64,000 nucleotides of DNA from Typhlomys cinereus (GCA_023101885.1 JALPQD010000247.1:1007230-1071229); one strand, 5' to 3'. Positions 34,440 to 47,055 are shown, counted from the stretch's first letter. The notes: generated by a model from the letters alone, not told the origin. Program-made: numbers and translations.

Positions 34440-37300
34440 CTATGAATCAAGTGTCAATCTAGCTACTGGTGAAACAGACAAAACCAAACCTTCACTCTTG
34501 AGAATACCACTCTGGGGAGGATAGTATTTCCAACTTTGGAGGGACACAAAGGGTCCTCCTAGGCACTAACAAGACTGCCTAGAGACCCCAAGAGAGACTA
34601 AAACAGCTAGCACCTTCTAAGTGCCTCCCACGGATCAGGCACTTGGCTCAGTGCTTTCTCTTTTTGAACAGCTGGGCAAAAGGCAAGATTCTGGTGGAAG
34701 GTGGATGGAGCTGAGCTAACTTACTGAAGAGCCCTCGGGGATTCTGGGAACACACGCAGAGTCCTGCACCTCCATCTCCAGGACCTACTCTTTGACATCT
34801 CTTTGGCACATGTAGAAGGCCACTTCCAATGGTCTACTTAGTGTATAAACTAAGCAACGCAAATGCTCTACCACATCCACATACCCCACATGGCCCAGGA
34901 TTTTCCACCAACAAATTTCAGCAAGACCAGAAAGCTGAGCAATTATATAGTTTCTCTAACACCTGGTTTTGGATCACATTTTTTTTTCTAAGAATGCATG
35001 CTTTATCTCAAACTATGTGCAAATATTGCTCATCTGTCAAATGCTTTCTTTCCTAGGGAAGGTGACCTGGTCTATCCTCTGACATCGTCAACAAAAGCAC
35101 ATGACCACTTGCCCCCACCCCATATTTGCATTTCATGCCAGAATTTCTGGGGGCCTTTGTTATGTCATCTTTGAGCTCCTCTCCTGTCTCCCTAACATTT
35201 TTAAGAGTAGGATGTGTACCCTTGCCCAGGGCAAATAGCATCAGGCCGCTGCAAGTATCAGGGTTGGTGTGTGTGTGGGAGGGGCAGGAACTAAGAAAGA
35301 AGTCCACATGCAGCAAATTAAGACCCAATTAATCACAAATGAGAATCTGGTTCTTAAAGTCTGTGGGACATGGAGCCAGTGCCAGGTTCTCAATCTTTGC
35401 CTTTCTTGTTTTTGGATAAATATGCCATTCAAGCTTAGCAGTGAGACCTGGGCACTTCGGGATATTCCTCTTCCCTAGTGAACAGACACACACACACACA
35501 CATCTCTGGCCACTGCCTTCTGACTTCTGTGTAGCACCTCTTCGAGAGGTTGGATACAGGCTGAATCCAGAACCGAGGGGTCTGAGCTGGGGACCTGTGC
35601 CTTCAGGGTAGGCCAGATCTCAGAGTTCGCTCTTAGAGACCAAGGCCACAGACCAAGGCCCTTCAGAAAGAAAGGCCACTGCCACTCTGTGACCCAGCTT
35701 TCTACTGCTGAGCAATCAGAAGTAATAGAAGACACCAACAAGAATGGAGTCCCTACAGAGCCTGACTTGGATCGCAGTTGCTCTGGGGAAACAGAAACCC
35801 AGCCTTTCTATGCCTCCACAACTGAACAACAGGAAGACACTCAGAGGAGGGAAAACCCAGGCATTTTCCTCCCCCCCCCCCCGGCCGGTCTCCTGCCTCC
35901 TGTAGGCTCTGCTTGCTCTGACCGCCACCTACCTTACTGTCAGGGCACATCTGATGGTATAGCTCTCCAGCTGGTGTCTGTGTAGGAAGGGGCAAGGTCT
36001 GGAAGGACTCTTACGTGGTTCAGAAATATAATGTGTCAGAACATGCTTTAGTTCTGTTGGTTTCTTCCTTTTTCCCTCTAGGAAAGAAATGAAAGTGTTG
36101 GTTTCTTTTTTATTGCAGAAGTGGAACCCACTGGTAAAAGTTGTGAAACTCAGAGTGGCACCCCCTTCCAGGAGAAGCTTGGCTGTGGGGTTCCCACCCT
36201 GGCCTCAGTGCTCGCAGTCTTTATTATCCCAGCTCCAGGGACCTCAAGGCATTGATACACTCACTCTCCCTTTTGTATCAGAGGCCACTGTTAGAGCCTT
36301 TTAGGTCGTCAGAGGTTGGTCAAAAAAGTTAGGGGCTACAGGGCAGAGTCAGGGGTGTCTCAGGAGAGAATGGGGCACAGGACAGAGGAGTGGAGGGCCA
36401 CTCACTGGAGAAGCTTCTCCTGCAGAGCATGAGGGTCCTCTCTTCAACACATGCTCCTGGCTCAGCTGGTAAGAAGAGGGAAGGGCAGGCCCCGCCTGAG
36501 TGTTGAGACAGAGCTAAGACTCAGCCTCTCGTGTGCTCATGCCTCACACTTCACCCTGCCGAGGCAGCGAAAGTCAGGCAATGCGAGGCCCAAGTCCCCA
36601 GAGCAAGTCAGCAGTATGACTTTCCTCTTTCTGCCTTCTTGGGTTTCTCAGAGGACTTACAAGTGGGGTATAGGCCAAGGCACCCCAACAGCCAGCAGCT
36701 TCTCCCTTCTTGTGGGTGACCCCTGTGGCCTCACCTGTGCCCCTTGGAGGCAGCTGTGTAGAGCCACTAGCTAGCTTCCTGTATTCTAAGTATTAGGTCT
36801 CCCCTTAATAACTCTGGTTGGCTGTGGAGGAACTGAGAGAAACCCAGAAAACTTCAGCTATAAGGCAATGTGATATCACCCTGGGGCTCCCCAAGATGGA
36901 AACTGCATTGTCCTGTGGGTTGAGCCAGGCTCCCTGCTTCAATTCCATCCTCTCTGCTGTCTTCCCATCCTACATGCCCAGAGCTGTGTCAGGTGTACGG
37001 AGAGGCCTGCCCACAGGAAGGGGGCAATTGGCTGCACACCCTGGATGTCAGCGACACATCTAGGGAGTCCAGGGAGCTTTGGGCATGGACAGTTGTTACC
37101 ACAGAGGGTGGTGATGAGGGAGGCTCTGAGAGTTCCTGGAGAAAAGACCTCAGGGACGGACAAAAGGGCTGACGGTCAAATCTGATTCAAGTTTCATGTT
37201 GTGGTAACCGCAGGCCTCAGTAAGTCTGCTTCTGCCCTAGAACCCCAGTTTTTCTATCTGGGCAAAAGAGAATAATCAGGATCGCCTTTCAGCAGCTTGT
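34440..37300. other. Unique stretch upstream of TIFAB
   Basis: This side should hold the TIFAB promoter and 5' non-coding exon, but I cannot identify a CpG island, TATA box or donor site with confidence. A CA run lies at 35485-35502. A C run (35869-35882) and several short open frames are present. Confidence 0.4.
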
Positions 37301-38155
37301 TGTGAATATCCAGAAAAATGAAAAGCATTAACATGCTTGGGTGTGATGCGCCGCCCAGAGCAGACAGATCAGAGGAGAGTCGACCAAAATGATGAGTGCA
37401 GTTTCACCTCCCATGATGGAGCAGGTGGTCACAGACTAAAGAGCTCATAAAGAGCTTCTACCAAAGTCGGGGTTGCAAAAAATCTATTTAAGGCTTTAGA
37501 AAGCAATAAACAGCCAGGACTTGAGGTCAAGACCTGGGTGAGAAAGAAAATCTATTCCTTCAGTGCTGCCCTTCTTTCTCGCAAGGGATTTGCCAGTTTA
37601 AAAGCAACATGCAGAAGCCGGGCAATCTCAAGGAAGTCACAGTCAAGAGACGCACCCTTCAGAGCCAGGACCAAGCAGAGAACCTCAGAGCAGTGAGTTC
37701 AGCATCATAGCCCGCCTTGAGTCACCGTGACCTAGGTGCTGGCAAAGACAGACTCTGAGGCCCGAGTAAAAGCAAGAGCTGAAAATTCAGCAAGCTAAGC
37801 AGAGCTGTTGGCTGTCTCACAGCAGTGGGGGCACCAAAACTGAAGGCCAGGATCAGCCGAAAAGGGCTCTGCTAAACACCCCAAGCATTCACCTGAGACC
37901 TCCCCAGGATACATCATGAACCAACCTAAAAAGATGGAAGCCTTAGCCTAGATGATCTCCATTTCTCTTCTCAAATTTCTTCCAGAAGAAAAATGCTCAA
38001 CAAAGTTCATACAAATCAACACAATATTCCTCTAACAGTGTGGCACTGTGATTTAAAGTGTATTCTTAATGATCCGAATCACTTAAAATATATTCAAAAG
38101 ATATTCTGAGATACAAGCCCTACACCGGAGAGATGGAAAAGAAAGGAAAAAAACA
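37300..38155. other. Decayed sequence, possibly L1-derived
   Basis: A-rich on the plus strand, with L1-like wording but no diagnostic block. It grades into the L1 fragment at 38160. No gene recognised. Confidence 0.3.
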
Positions 38156-38159
38156 ATTT

Positions 38160-38375
38160 TATGCCTATCCATAAAGACATGTGGAGATGTTGATAGTAAT
38201 TTAATGTATCAACCAAGAACTGGAAATTGAACCCAAATGTCAACTACTAGGAAAAATAAGCAAATAAATGATATACAGATATGATAAAACATTACACATC
38301 AATACATAGAGAACAAACTAATAATATATACAACGATATAAGTGAGGCTCCAAAAACTATATGGAGCAAAACATA
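38160..38375 (+). mobile_element. L1 fragment, sense
   Basis: gtatcaaccaagaactgg, cccaaatgtcaactac, gcaaataaatgatatac and ttacacatcaatacatag match the L1 3' region order with heavy decay. Confidence 0.6.
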
Positions 38376-38504
38376 GCAGGCACCAAAAGTGCAGACTGCA
38401 TGCAGAAGTGCATGAAGAGGAAGCCCAGGAGCAGGCAAGACACCGCCCTAAAAGACAAAGTCAGAACAGGAGACCATCTCCCCAGTGAAGTATCAACTGG
38501 CGTT

Positions 38505-38885
38505 CCATTTTCCTAGGGCTGCTGCAAGAAACTACTACCACTCACTGGGTGTTTTAAACAACAGAAATTTATGACCTCATACTTCTGGAGACTGAAAGTC
38601 CAAGACTAAAGTTTTGAGGATTGGATTCAGGTGGTGGGATTGAGAATTTACTTCACATCCTGGTTTCTTATGGTTTATTTGCAGTCTTCAGTGTCCTGTG
38701 GCAGGTAGAAGCTTTGTCCTGATTCCTCGCTTTTACCTTTGCATGGCTGCTACCTGTCTCCTCATTTCCTGCCAGTGAGAACATGAGCTCTCTCAGATTA
38801 GGGTCCATTTTAATGACCTCATCAAATGTCTATATTGATTCTATTCCCAAAAAAAGGTGGTAGGACATGATCCAACCCTAACAGC
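38505..38885 (-). mobile_element. MLT1-type MaLR LTR, antisense
   Basis: The plus strand reads as the complement of an MLT1 LTR: tttcctagggctgctgcaag, cactgggtgttttaaacaac, agaaatttatgacctcat, tctggagactgaaagtccaa, then a late block with gaccycatcaa-like and aaggtggtagg sequence. Confidence 0.75.
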
Positions 38886-38984
38886 TGTAAAGCAGGAGGA
38901 AAGAATTTTAGAAATGATGAAAGTACCGTGGTGACCTAGTGGATACTCCAAGATAAGACTTCATTGTTAGAAATTTATGGTTTG

Positions 38985-39210
38985 GGACATGCAAGATAGC
39001 TCAGCAAGTGAAGCACCTGCTAACAAACCTGGCAATCTGAGTTTGATCCCTGGGAGCCCATCGGTGGAAGCAAAGAACTGACTTCCGAAAGTTATCCTCT
39101 GTTCTCCACACGTGTACCTGTTCTCTTTCTCTCTCCCCCTCTTTCTCTTCTCTTTCTCTCTCAAATAAATAGATAAATATAAAAAGAAATAAAACTCCAT
39201 GATATAAAAT
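38985..39210 (+). mobile_element. B3-like SINE
   Basis: gcaagatagctcagcaagtg (A box), gagtttgatccctggg (B box), ggtggaagcaaagaactgac, a ct-rich stretch and an aataaataga tail. It is the same family as 63492 and the antisense copy at 12905. Confidence 0.8.
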
Positions 39211-39234
39211 TATTCTTTTGTTACATTGTCCCCC

Positions 39235-41205
39235 AAATATTCTAGGCTCCACCTATTCATCAATCCCTTCCTCCAATTCCTGTCAACCACTAATTATTTC
39301 ACTGTCTTCATATCCTTTTCCCAAAATATTAAATGGCTAGAATCCTACAGTATGTAGTCTTTCCAGATTGGCTTCTTTGTTTAGTAATGTGTTTTTTCAT
39401 TGCTTGATAGCTTGCTTCTTTTCAGCACTGAGAAACATTCCATTGTTTGGATGGGTCCATTTGTTTATCCACTCATGTGCTGCAGGACATTACAGCAGCT
39501 TCCAAACTTTGACAAAGATAAATAAAGTCACTTTAAACATCTGTGTGAAGGTTTTTATGTAAACCAAAGTTTCCAGAACTTTTGGGTAAATACCTAAGAC
39601 TGGGATTATGGGATCACATAGCAAAATGATATTTAATTTTCTAAGAAATTACCAAGTTGTCTTCCAAGGTGCATATACCATTTTTGCATTCCTTCCAGGA
39701 ATGAGAAAGAATCCCTTGTGCTCTAGATACTAGATCCTTATTGTCCAGCCTATGTGTGTGGCATGTCTTGTTATTTCAACTTGCAATTCCTTAAAAGCTT
39801 AAGATGCTGAGAAACATCTTTAAATATTGTCATCTTTATATATTCCTTGTAAATTGTCCAAATATTTCGTTTCTTTCTCAGTCTAGTTGTTTTTTTCTTC
39901 ATTGTAGAGTTCAATAGTTCTTTGTATATTTTGGATACCTTATATCTTTTATCAAATATGTTTTTCTTCAACAAACATTTTCTTCCAGTCTGTAGTACAT
40001 TTTCTTGTTTTATTTGCCATTGTCTTTTGCAAAGTGAAGGATTAAAATTTTAATGCAGTCAGCTTATTGACCCTTCTTTTAGATCAGGCCTTTGGTGTTA
40101 TACCTAAAATGATCATTACTAAACCTGAAGTCTTTCAGATTTTCTCCAATATTATCTTCTAGAAGCTTTGTGGTGATTGTATGCACATTTAGGACTTTAC
40201 GTTAATGTTTATGAAGGGCAAGCGGTCTGTGTCTAGTCATATTTCACGTGTGGCTGCTTACTTGTCACAGTGCCATTTATTTTCCAAGGTAAATTTTTTC
40301 CACTGTGTCTCCTTTGTTCCCTTGTCAAAGATTAGCTGACTATTTCTGTAGGTCTATTTCTTGGCTCTTCGTTTGGTCACATTAAACTTGCTTGTCCATT
40401 CTTTCAGACAAATCATACTGTCTTGACTATTGTCGCTCCACAGTAATCTTGAGTTAGGGAGTCTCAGCACCTCAACATTTCTGTTCTTCAGTTGCTCTTC
40501 TGGCCAGTACAGATTTTTGGTTTCCCTCTATAAACGTGTAGAATCTCTTTGTTAATAGACATAAAATAAGTTGGTAGAATGTTGACTGAGACATTGAGTG
40601 TATTTTTAAAAAGGTAGGAAGAAGAATGATGTCTAGACAATATTGGATCCTCCTATCTATGAATGTGGAATCTAGTTCTTCATGTCCTTTCATCACATTT
40701 ACAACCTTCTTTGGTAGTCCTGTTATGCATTTTTCTGTATTTACATGTACATATGCTCTTTACATGGCTACTAATATAAATTACCTTGTATTTTTATCTC
40801 AGAATATATTTTCTCATTTTATAAATTCTTCATATTAATCTTCCATCTTGCAACCTTTCTATAATCAATTATGGGCCCAGTGATTCTTCTTTGGTCAGTG
40901 CTTTCAGATATTATACATGACAGTTACATAGCTATCAAATGAAGGTGGCTTTGTGACTTCCTTCCTACTGTGTAAACCTTCTGTTTCCTTGACTTATTCT
41001 CCCAGTGAGGATTTACCACGGCACTGAGAAGAGGGTCTGCATGCCTTCTCCACCCTAATGGTAGCATTTCTCGCCTCTTGTTGTCAGGTATGGTGGTAGC
41101 TGTTGGTTTGGGGAAATTTTATTCTTTAAATTAAGGGTGTTTCCTTCTGTTCCTAATTTGCTGGAGACATTTCACACTATGGAAGTCCTTTTTTAATCTC
41201 AATTT
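39235..41205 (-). mobile_element. Old L1 ORF2/3' UTR, antisense, about 2 kb
   Basis: The plus strand follows the L1 complement in order: tggctagaatcctacag, tgggattatgggatcacata, ttcttccagtctgtag, gtcagcttattgacc, gatccttattgtccag-type blocks, then ORF2 complement up to gtagctgttggtttgggg and gtttccttctgttcc near 41.1 kb. It is multiply broken, with no open ORF2. Confidence 0.85.
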
Positions 41206-41985
41206 TCATAAAAAAGAAATAATCTAAGAGGTCATCAGATATTGCAATTATCTGATACTCTTAAAAGTAAAGCAATTTGATTAATATTTTCAAGAAAATA
41301 AATGCAAATTCTCCTTACATGTTCAAGACAAACATCTCAAAATTCCCTATGAAGAGTAGGAAGTCATATTTAGAAGACAACAGATAGATATAAATTTATA
41401 ATAGCCGAAATGAAGGATTTAATAGATAGATTAGCAGATGATTAATGAATTAGCAGGAGAAATAGTTAATAGATTGAAAGATAGAAGTGTCCACTGTATC
41501 TAGACTGGGGATAAAAGCAAATGGAACATTCAAGGATGTATATAGGATATAGGAGACTGGGAGCAGAATGAATACCCTGCACAACTTCGTTCTCAGAGAT
41601 ATGTAAAATAAGGGGGCAGAGGCAATACTGGAAGAGATTATATCTAGACATTTTCTAAACTGATGGAAGATAAGCACAGATTCAAGAAAGACAAAGTCCA
41701 GGTCAGAGAAATACCAAAAAAACTGGGCTTAAACACTTCACAATAAAGCTGCTACAAATTAGACTCAGCGAAGAACTCTCAAAGATATTTCTCAGCAAAC
41801 AAAAGAAGAGTTGTCTTTTTTTAAACTAGCATACTGACACTAAAATAAATTATAGTATTCTTCAGGCAGGATGAAAATGATTCCAATTGAAATACAGACT
41901 GCAGAACAATGATGAGCAATGGAAAAAGGCATTTTTCTGATAAATCACAATGATAAGCCTATGTGAAATAATGATGATGGCATTT
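41206..41985 (+). mobile_element. HAL1/L1 ORF1-like fragment, sense
   Basis: Wording of the L1/HAL1 first ORF region: aatagccgaaatgaaggatt, tagatagattagcagatg, gaaatagttaatagattg, then cacagattcaag and aataccctgc-type blocks. It is strongly mutated and no ORF remains. It abuts the antisense L1 head to head. Confidence 0.55.
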
Positions 41986-42082
41986 TAAATGCCCTTAAAA
42001 TATATGTACAGTTAAGTTCCATGACAGCAATCACACTGAAGGTAGGGAGGGGGCTAGATGTAATTACAATGTCCTAAGTTTT

Positions 42083-42233
42083 TTGAATTGTTCAGAATGT
42101 AATCGCCTTACTAAGTAGAGGTAGGCACTGATAAATCAAGAATGCATGGTCCAGGGGCTGGAGAGGTGGCTCAGGGGTTAAGCCTCTGCCTTGCAGACAG
42201 AAGGTCCTGAGTTCGAATCCTAGACCCCATGCA
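42083..42233 (+). repeat. Copy A (source) of an exact 151-bp local duplication
   Basis: It is identical base for base to 43640-43790. It comprises 71 bp of unique flank, including the left target duplication of the SINE at 42154, plus the first 80 bp of that SINE. Because copy B contains the SINE head with its own left flank, the duplication is younger than the SINE insertion. Confidence 0.97.
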
Positions 42234-42408
42234 TAGACACCGGGTGGAAATGGAGGCGTCCTGAGTTTCTGGTCCTGGTAGGGCGGAACCTGTGAATCCC
42301 CAGGCAGAGTAAACAAGGAGGAGGTGGAGGTGGTCCACGGTGGTTCTACACACACACGCATACACGCACAATTGAATAAATAATAAATAATGAAAAAAAT
42401 TTAAAAAA
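42154..42408 (+). mobile_element. Young B2-like SINE with 16-bp target duplication
   Basis: The duplication aagaatgcatggtcca occurs at 42138-42153 and 42409-42424. The head carries TGGCTCAGGGGT (A box) and gagttcgaatcct (B box). The right half has tttctggtcctggtagggcg and gtgaatccccaggcagagta. The tail is (ca)n, then aataaataataaata and an A run. Confidence 0.95.
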
Positions 42409-42429
42409 AAGAATGCATGGTCCAATCTC

Positions 42430-43360
42430 CTAGATAAACAATGAAAGAATAGCAATATCTTAGTACAGGGCTCAGAGAAGGAAATGAAATAGTAAATTAA
42501 CAATTGCAACGAAGGTGGTTAATGCTCAGGAAGTCCAGCAGACATCCAAGGAGGATGGCCCAGACCAGTCTGCAGCTGCAGTGAGTTGAAGGTAGGAGGA
42601 GGAGCTGGGCTGATATCAACTCGTCGCAGGGTTCTCTGGCCTTCTTGCGGCACGGCACGTACCCTGGGATCTTTCAGGGCGGAGAGACTATATTCACCTG
42701 TTCCTCAGGCTGCTGCTCCGCGGAGCTCACTGGTTACGCCTGGGCTTTTCTGCCCGCCCTCAAGAGTCAGGTGCTCAAATAACTGACCCAGAAGCTCAGG
42801 AAAGGAAGAGCTTATCAGAGTCGTGTGGTGAATGTGCAGCAACTGAGTGAGAAGCCAGCAGACTGACGCCCAGTTCTCCAGGTCTGACCACAGTATGTCC
42901 TCCGTGGTCCAGACAGCTTTTGCTTGCTGGGCCACAGTCCCTCTGGGCCATACTTTAAGGACAGTCTTCTGGGTTTGGAGCTAGCATGGCTTCTGTACTG
43001 CAGAAGAAGTGAGCTTCAGTGAAAGAGGAGTCAGACGGTGCACAGGGCCACTGGGTAGCTCTAACAGGTCCTTTGATAGGCTGCACATCAGTGAGATAGC
43101 CCATTGTGATCTCTGAACCTCACTTGCCTTTTCTGCATTCTTCCCCCAGTTCCCTGTACCCCAGATCATCATGGCCTTGAGGAAGGCGGAGCAAATCTCA
43201 GGCTACTAACAGCCTCTGGCTGTCTCCTCAGAAAGTCTAGGGAAGTCAAGAGGCCTGCTGACTGCCTGGGGAGAAAGAGAAGTTGTGTGCAGGATAGGAA
43301 GCTAGACTCCACCCCAGTCTTCTTGCCAGCACTGTACCCTGATCAGTAAAGACAACTGTA
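42430..43360. other. Unique stretch
   Basis: A moderately CpG-containing region around 42620-42750 with short open frames. No domain or splice evidence. Not assigned. Confidence 0.4.
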
Positions 43361-43366
43361 CTTCCT

Positions 43367-43516
43367 GGATGGATGGGTAGTTGGGTGTGTGGAGTGGATG
43401 GATGAATGGGTTGATGGGTGGATGGATGGGATGGATGGGTGGATGGGAGGTGGGTGAATAGATGGATGGAGTAGATGGGTGAGTGGTGGGTGGGTAGGTG
43501 TATAGGTGTGTGGATG
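43367..43516 (+). repeat. (GGAT)n / (GATGG)n low-complexity tract
   Basis: About 150 nt built from ggatggatgg and gtgggt variants. It produces the HPSTHPPIHP-like frames on the minus strand. Confidence 0.92.
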
Positions 43517-43639
43517 ACCAGAAGCTCAATAGCCACACTAAGGTTCATCAAATGCTGCAAACACATCGGGCTGAGTCTGCTGAGTCCCCAAGGCTGGCCA
43601 TGTTTTACAGCCTTTCCCCACATGAAATTGTTCCCCACA

Positions 43640-43790
43640 TTGAATTGTTCAGAATGTAATCGCCTTACTAAGTAGAGGTAGGCACTGATAAATCAAGAAT
43701 GCATGGTCCAGGGGCTGGAGAGGTGGCTCAGGGGTTAAGCCTCTGCCTTGCAGACAGAAGGTCCTGAGTTCGAATCCTAGACCCCATGCA
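43640..43790 (+). repeat. Copy B of the exact 151-bp local duplication
   Basis: It has zero differences from 42083-42233 at an offset of 1557 bp. It ends abruptly inside the SINE and is followed by aagcccaaagcccaaag. The sequence just before it (43626-43633, aattgttc) repeats an 8-mer inside the copied segment (43643-43650), a possible microhomology at the junction. Confidence 0.97.
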
Positions 43791-44849
43791 AAGCCCAAAG
43801 CCCAAAGATGGCCCCACTTGCCATATGCCCCTATTCCACAGGAAAGAGCTTTCTCTTCAATATACCCATTGAATACTGGTCTCAGTGCTACTCAGATATG
43901 TCTGCCTATCCGCAGAGCAGGGTCTGGTATGGACCTTTGCCCAAGGATGTGTGGACTCCACCACCTAATTGCAATCCTACCTCAGCTAGAGGAGGATGAT
44001 GACCACATACATGCTATGGTGTGGGCGAGGGTGTGTTCTCAGTCCCTGTGCATTAGACACTTGGGTAAGAGCACTTCCCAGCCAGAGAGGGAACTGAAAC
44101 ACTCGGGGGACACATATGCGAGAGGAAGTCTCCTAGGCTTCACCTTATGGACATCAGGAGGGACTCCCCCAGAAGTCTGAGAATGGATGCATGGGCTTTC
44201 TAGATGTAGTAGGAGCCAGAAGCGAGGAGAGCCAGGGCGAGCGGAGGCCCAGCCTCCCGGTCTCTCTGGTGAAGGTTCCTTTGCCTGGCACTCCCTGGCC
44301 CATAGCTGCCTATAGCTCTTAGGTTTCTGACACTGGCACTCTGAGGACTGTAGCATTAGTGAGCAGCTGTCCCACATCATGGGCTCTGTGGAGACCTTAG
44401 GGACAATTCCACTCCCAGGTTCCCTTGAGCCCGAGGCTTGCTTCTCGTAATAGCTGGGTTTCCCCTAGGAACTCAATCTCTCTGAACCTCAGTTTTTCTG
44501 CTCTGTAAAATTCACTTCCTATTGGACTCTAGCAACATTTGAGACCACTGAGGCTGGACGGGGACAGGAGTGAGGGAATGTTGACATTCCTAGTCTTGTG
44601 AGGATATCACCAGCTGTGATTGGTAGCAGACATGTGATGTACCTGGAGGACATACTTTGTGACAAGCAACTTGATCCTTCAGGGTTGCAGCTTCCTCAAC
44701 CATAGATGGAAATAATTATGCCTGTACAGTTTTCCTTGCGCCCACCACCAATGTTCACTGGACCCTCTAGGAGGGAGCCACTATCCATTAGTCTAAAGGA
44801 TCAAGAAGGGGTTGCTTTGCTTTTCAGTCAGCAACTCTTATTACAGGGT

Positions 44850-45175
44850 CGAGGAAACAGTAGAGTCCTTGATGCACAAGCATGAAGACCTGCACTCAAT
44901 CCCAAGAACCCACATAAAATAGCTGCATGACGTGGTCCACGCTGGGGAGTCAGAGATAGACTGATTCTTGGGTTCACTAAATCAGCAAGCCTTGCTTACC
45001 TGGCAGGATGCAGGACAGTGAGAGGCCCTGTTTTGAGCTAAGGGACAGTGCCTGGGAAGCAGCACTCAAGGTTGTCCTCTGGCCTCCTTACACACACATA
45101 CACATGTGCACATGGACCCCCCCACATGCACACCCCATGTGCACATACACATGAACACACACATGCATGTACACA
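44850..45175 (+). mobile_element. B4-like (ID-B1 chimeric) SINE
   Basis: caagcatgaagacctgcactc (ID/tRNA part), ctggggagtcagagatagac, tcactaaatcagcaagcctt, agtgagaggccctg, then caaggttgtcctctggcctcc and a CA-rich tail follow the B4 order. Confidence 0.75.
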
Positions 45176-45368
45176 CAACTCTTTTTAAAGAAAAAGCATG
45201 GACTTATTGGAGGAAGGCAGCTATCTAGGAAAGACAGACAGGCATACTATAATACATGGTCACTCATGAACTGTTTTAATCAGCAGGTAAAAGTCTAGCA
45301 TAATATGGTTAACCTTGGGAGAAAAAAGAATATTCTGAAAATGAGTATTTTCAGACAGCTTTATTATT

Positions 45369-45372
<4 letters not shown>

Positions 45373-45421
<49 letters not shown>

Positions 45422-45645
45422 AAGCAGGTACTTGAGTGTGTGTAAGGGTAAATCAGGAATCATCCTGGATAGTTCTACTTCCTTATTGCTTTGCTCTGGG
45501 GTTTCACAGTCTCTGGCTCCCGGGGCTCCAATTGCAGACCACCATTATTTCTACCTGATGTTTTTACATGGGATCTGGAATCAAACTCAGGTCCTTGTGT
45601 TCATGTGGCAAAGACTTTAGTACCTGAGCCATCTCCCCAGCCCCA
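45373..45645 (-). mobile_element. Older-type B2-like SINE, antisense
   Basis: Starts with (GT)n at 45373-45419. Then gaatcatcctggatagttct, tctggggtttcacagtctc, ggatctggaatcaaactcag (B-box complement) and acctgagccatctccccagc (head complement). Confidence 0.85.
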
Positions 45646-46055
45646 AAGGCAGTTTTTAACATGCCCCGGAAACCGTGCTGTGGAAATGCAGGTGGTTTCT
45701 GTTGCTTCCAAGCACTGTATTGATCTGTTAAAAAAAAGTCTTTATTGCAAAAAAGCTGCCTTCTTTAAGTTAGTATAAACTATCCACAACATAAATTGAT
45801 CGTTTTGGCCATTTTGAAGTAGCTCAAAGCACATTAATTAACATTGTATAAGCAGTCTCCAGAACTTTTCCCACGCTTGGTAAACTGAAGTCCCGATTTC
45901 CTTCCCCAGCTCTTGGTCATCACTCTTTTACCTTCCATCTCCATAAGTTCCACTACTACGGATGATTTTCATGGACAGACATGAGATTGCATGGATTAGC
46001 CCTTTTATGGCTGGCTCAGTTCACTCAGAATGATGTCCTTAAAGTTTATCCACAT

Positions 46056-46056
46056 T

Positions 46057-46094
<38 letters not shown>

Positions 46095-46120
46095 TAAATA
46101 AATAAAAATTTAAAAAAAAG
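46056..46120 (+). repeat. (CA)n then (AAAT)n, flanked by a short duplication
   Basis: (ac)n at 46063-46092 and aaataaataaataaaaattt follow. gtttatccacatt occurs on both sides (46045-46057 and 46120-46132), so a SINE tail-like sequence appears inserted at this point without a visible body. Confidence 0.75.
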
Positions 46121-46325
46121 TTTATCCACATTGAAGCTTCCTTTACTTCTTCTGTGGCTTAGCACTATCCCTTGTACACAATCGTCATGTCTCATTCCAG
46201 AATGATGCTTGATTTGCCTCACCTTGGCTATTGTGAGGCATCTGGTCTGATTACGTGAACATATGCATCTCCATGAGTTTTTCTTACCTTTAATTATTTG
46301 GGGGATATGTATACTGCTATGGCTA

Positions 46326-46475
46326 GAGCTTGAAAATAAAATGACCCCCCACTGGATCATGTTTTGAACCCTTGGCCCCCAGTTGGTTGTGAAACTTTAG
46401 GAGGAAGCAGGTCTTTAGGGGAGGATCCTTAGTAGCATACTAGCCCTGACTCTCTTCCTGTGATGTTATCTTTTC
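46326..46475 (+). mobile_element. MLT1-type LTR fragment, left
   Basis: Degenerate MLT1-like wording (gaacccttggcccccagttgg, aactttaggaggaagcaggt, ctcttcctgtgatgttat) up to the antisense L1 insertion at 46476. A similar LTR continues after it at 46737. Confidence 0.5.
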
Positions 46476-46736
46476 TTTTTTTTCAATTTAAATTATTTTT
46501 CTAGTTTTACAAGCATATCGAGTACTTATCCCTATTTCCCTCCATCTTCCCTCCCACCCATCCCCCTTCTTCAACCCATCCCACTCCCTCCCACCTCCTG
46601 TCTGTCTGCTTCTATGGACCTCAGGGGTCCCTCCGATTTGTTTACTGTTCTTTAAGCTTTTGTACTTTTACACGCATATTGAATACTTACACTTATTTTC
46701 AGTTAGTTTTTATATATAGCTTAAGGTAAGTATTAC
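46476..46736 (-). mobile_element. 5'-truncated rodent L1 3' UTR, antisense
   Basis: A poly(T)-rich start, acaagcatatcgagtac, then a long pyrimidine tract (ccctccatcttccctcccac and on) that is the complement of the G-rich L1 3' UTR tract. It is inserted in MLT1-like LTR sequence. Confidence 0.65.
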
Positions 46737-47055
46737 ACACTGAGCATTGTGCCCCTCTAAAAAAATCCATGTTGAAATGGTAACCTCCAAGGTGATGATG
46801 TCAGAATTTGGCCCTTCAGAGGCAATTGGGTTGGGGCCACTGTGGAAGAGACCACAGGCAGCTGCTATTGCTTTGTCACAGAAAGATGTGGCAAGAAGCA
46901 TCGCACCATCGGAAGACCAGAAAGTGAGCCCTCAGCAGAAACCGAATTTAGTGGTTGCTTGATTTGGAATTTCCCAGTCTTAGAAGTGTGAGGAAGTAAA
47001 TTTCTAAATGTCCCTAGCTTTCCAGCTTATAGTATGACATTACGGTAGCCCACAG
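46737..47055 (+). mobile_element. MLT1-type MaLR LTR, sense
   Basis: gtgcccctctaaaaaaatcc, gttgaaatggtaacctccaa, ggtgatgatgtcagaatttg, then gaccagaaagtgagccctc, aatttcccagtcttagaag and gaggaagtaaatttctaaat match the MLT1 order. Confidence 0.75.

Noticed and set aside
42586..42786. Possible exon in a CpG-containing segment
   Set aside because: No recognised protein similarity and no paired splice signals.
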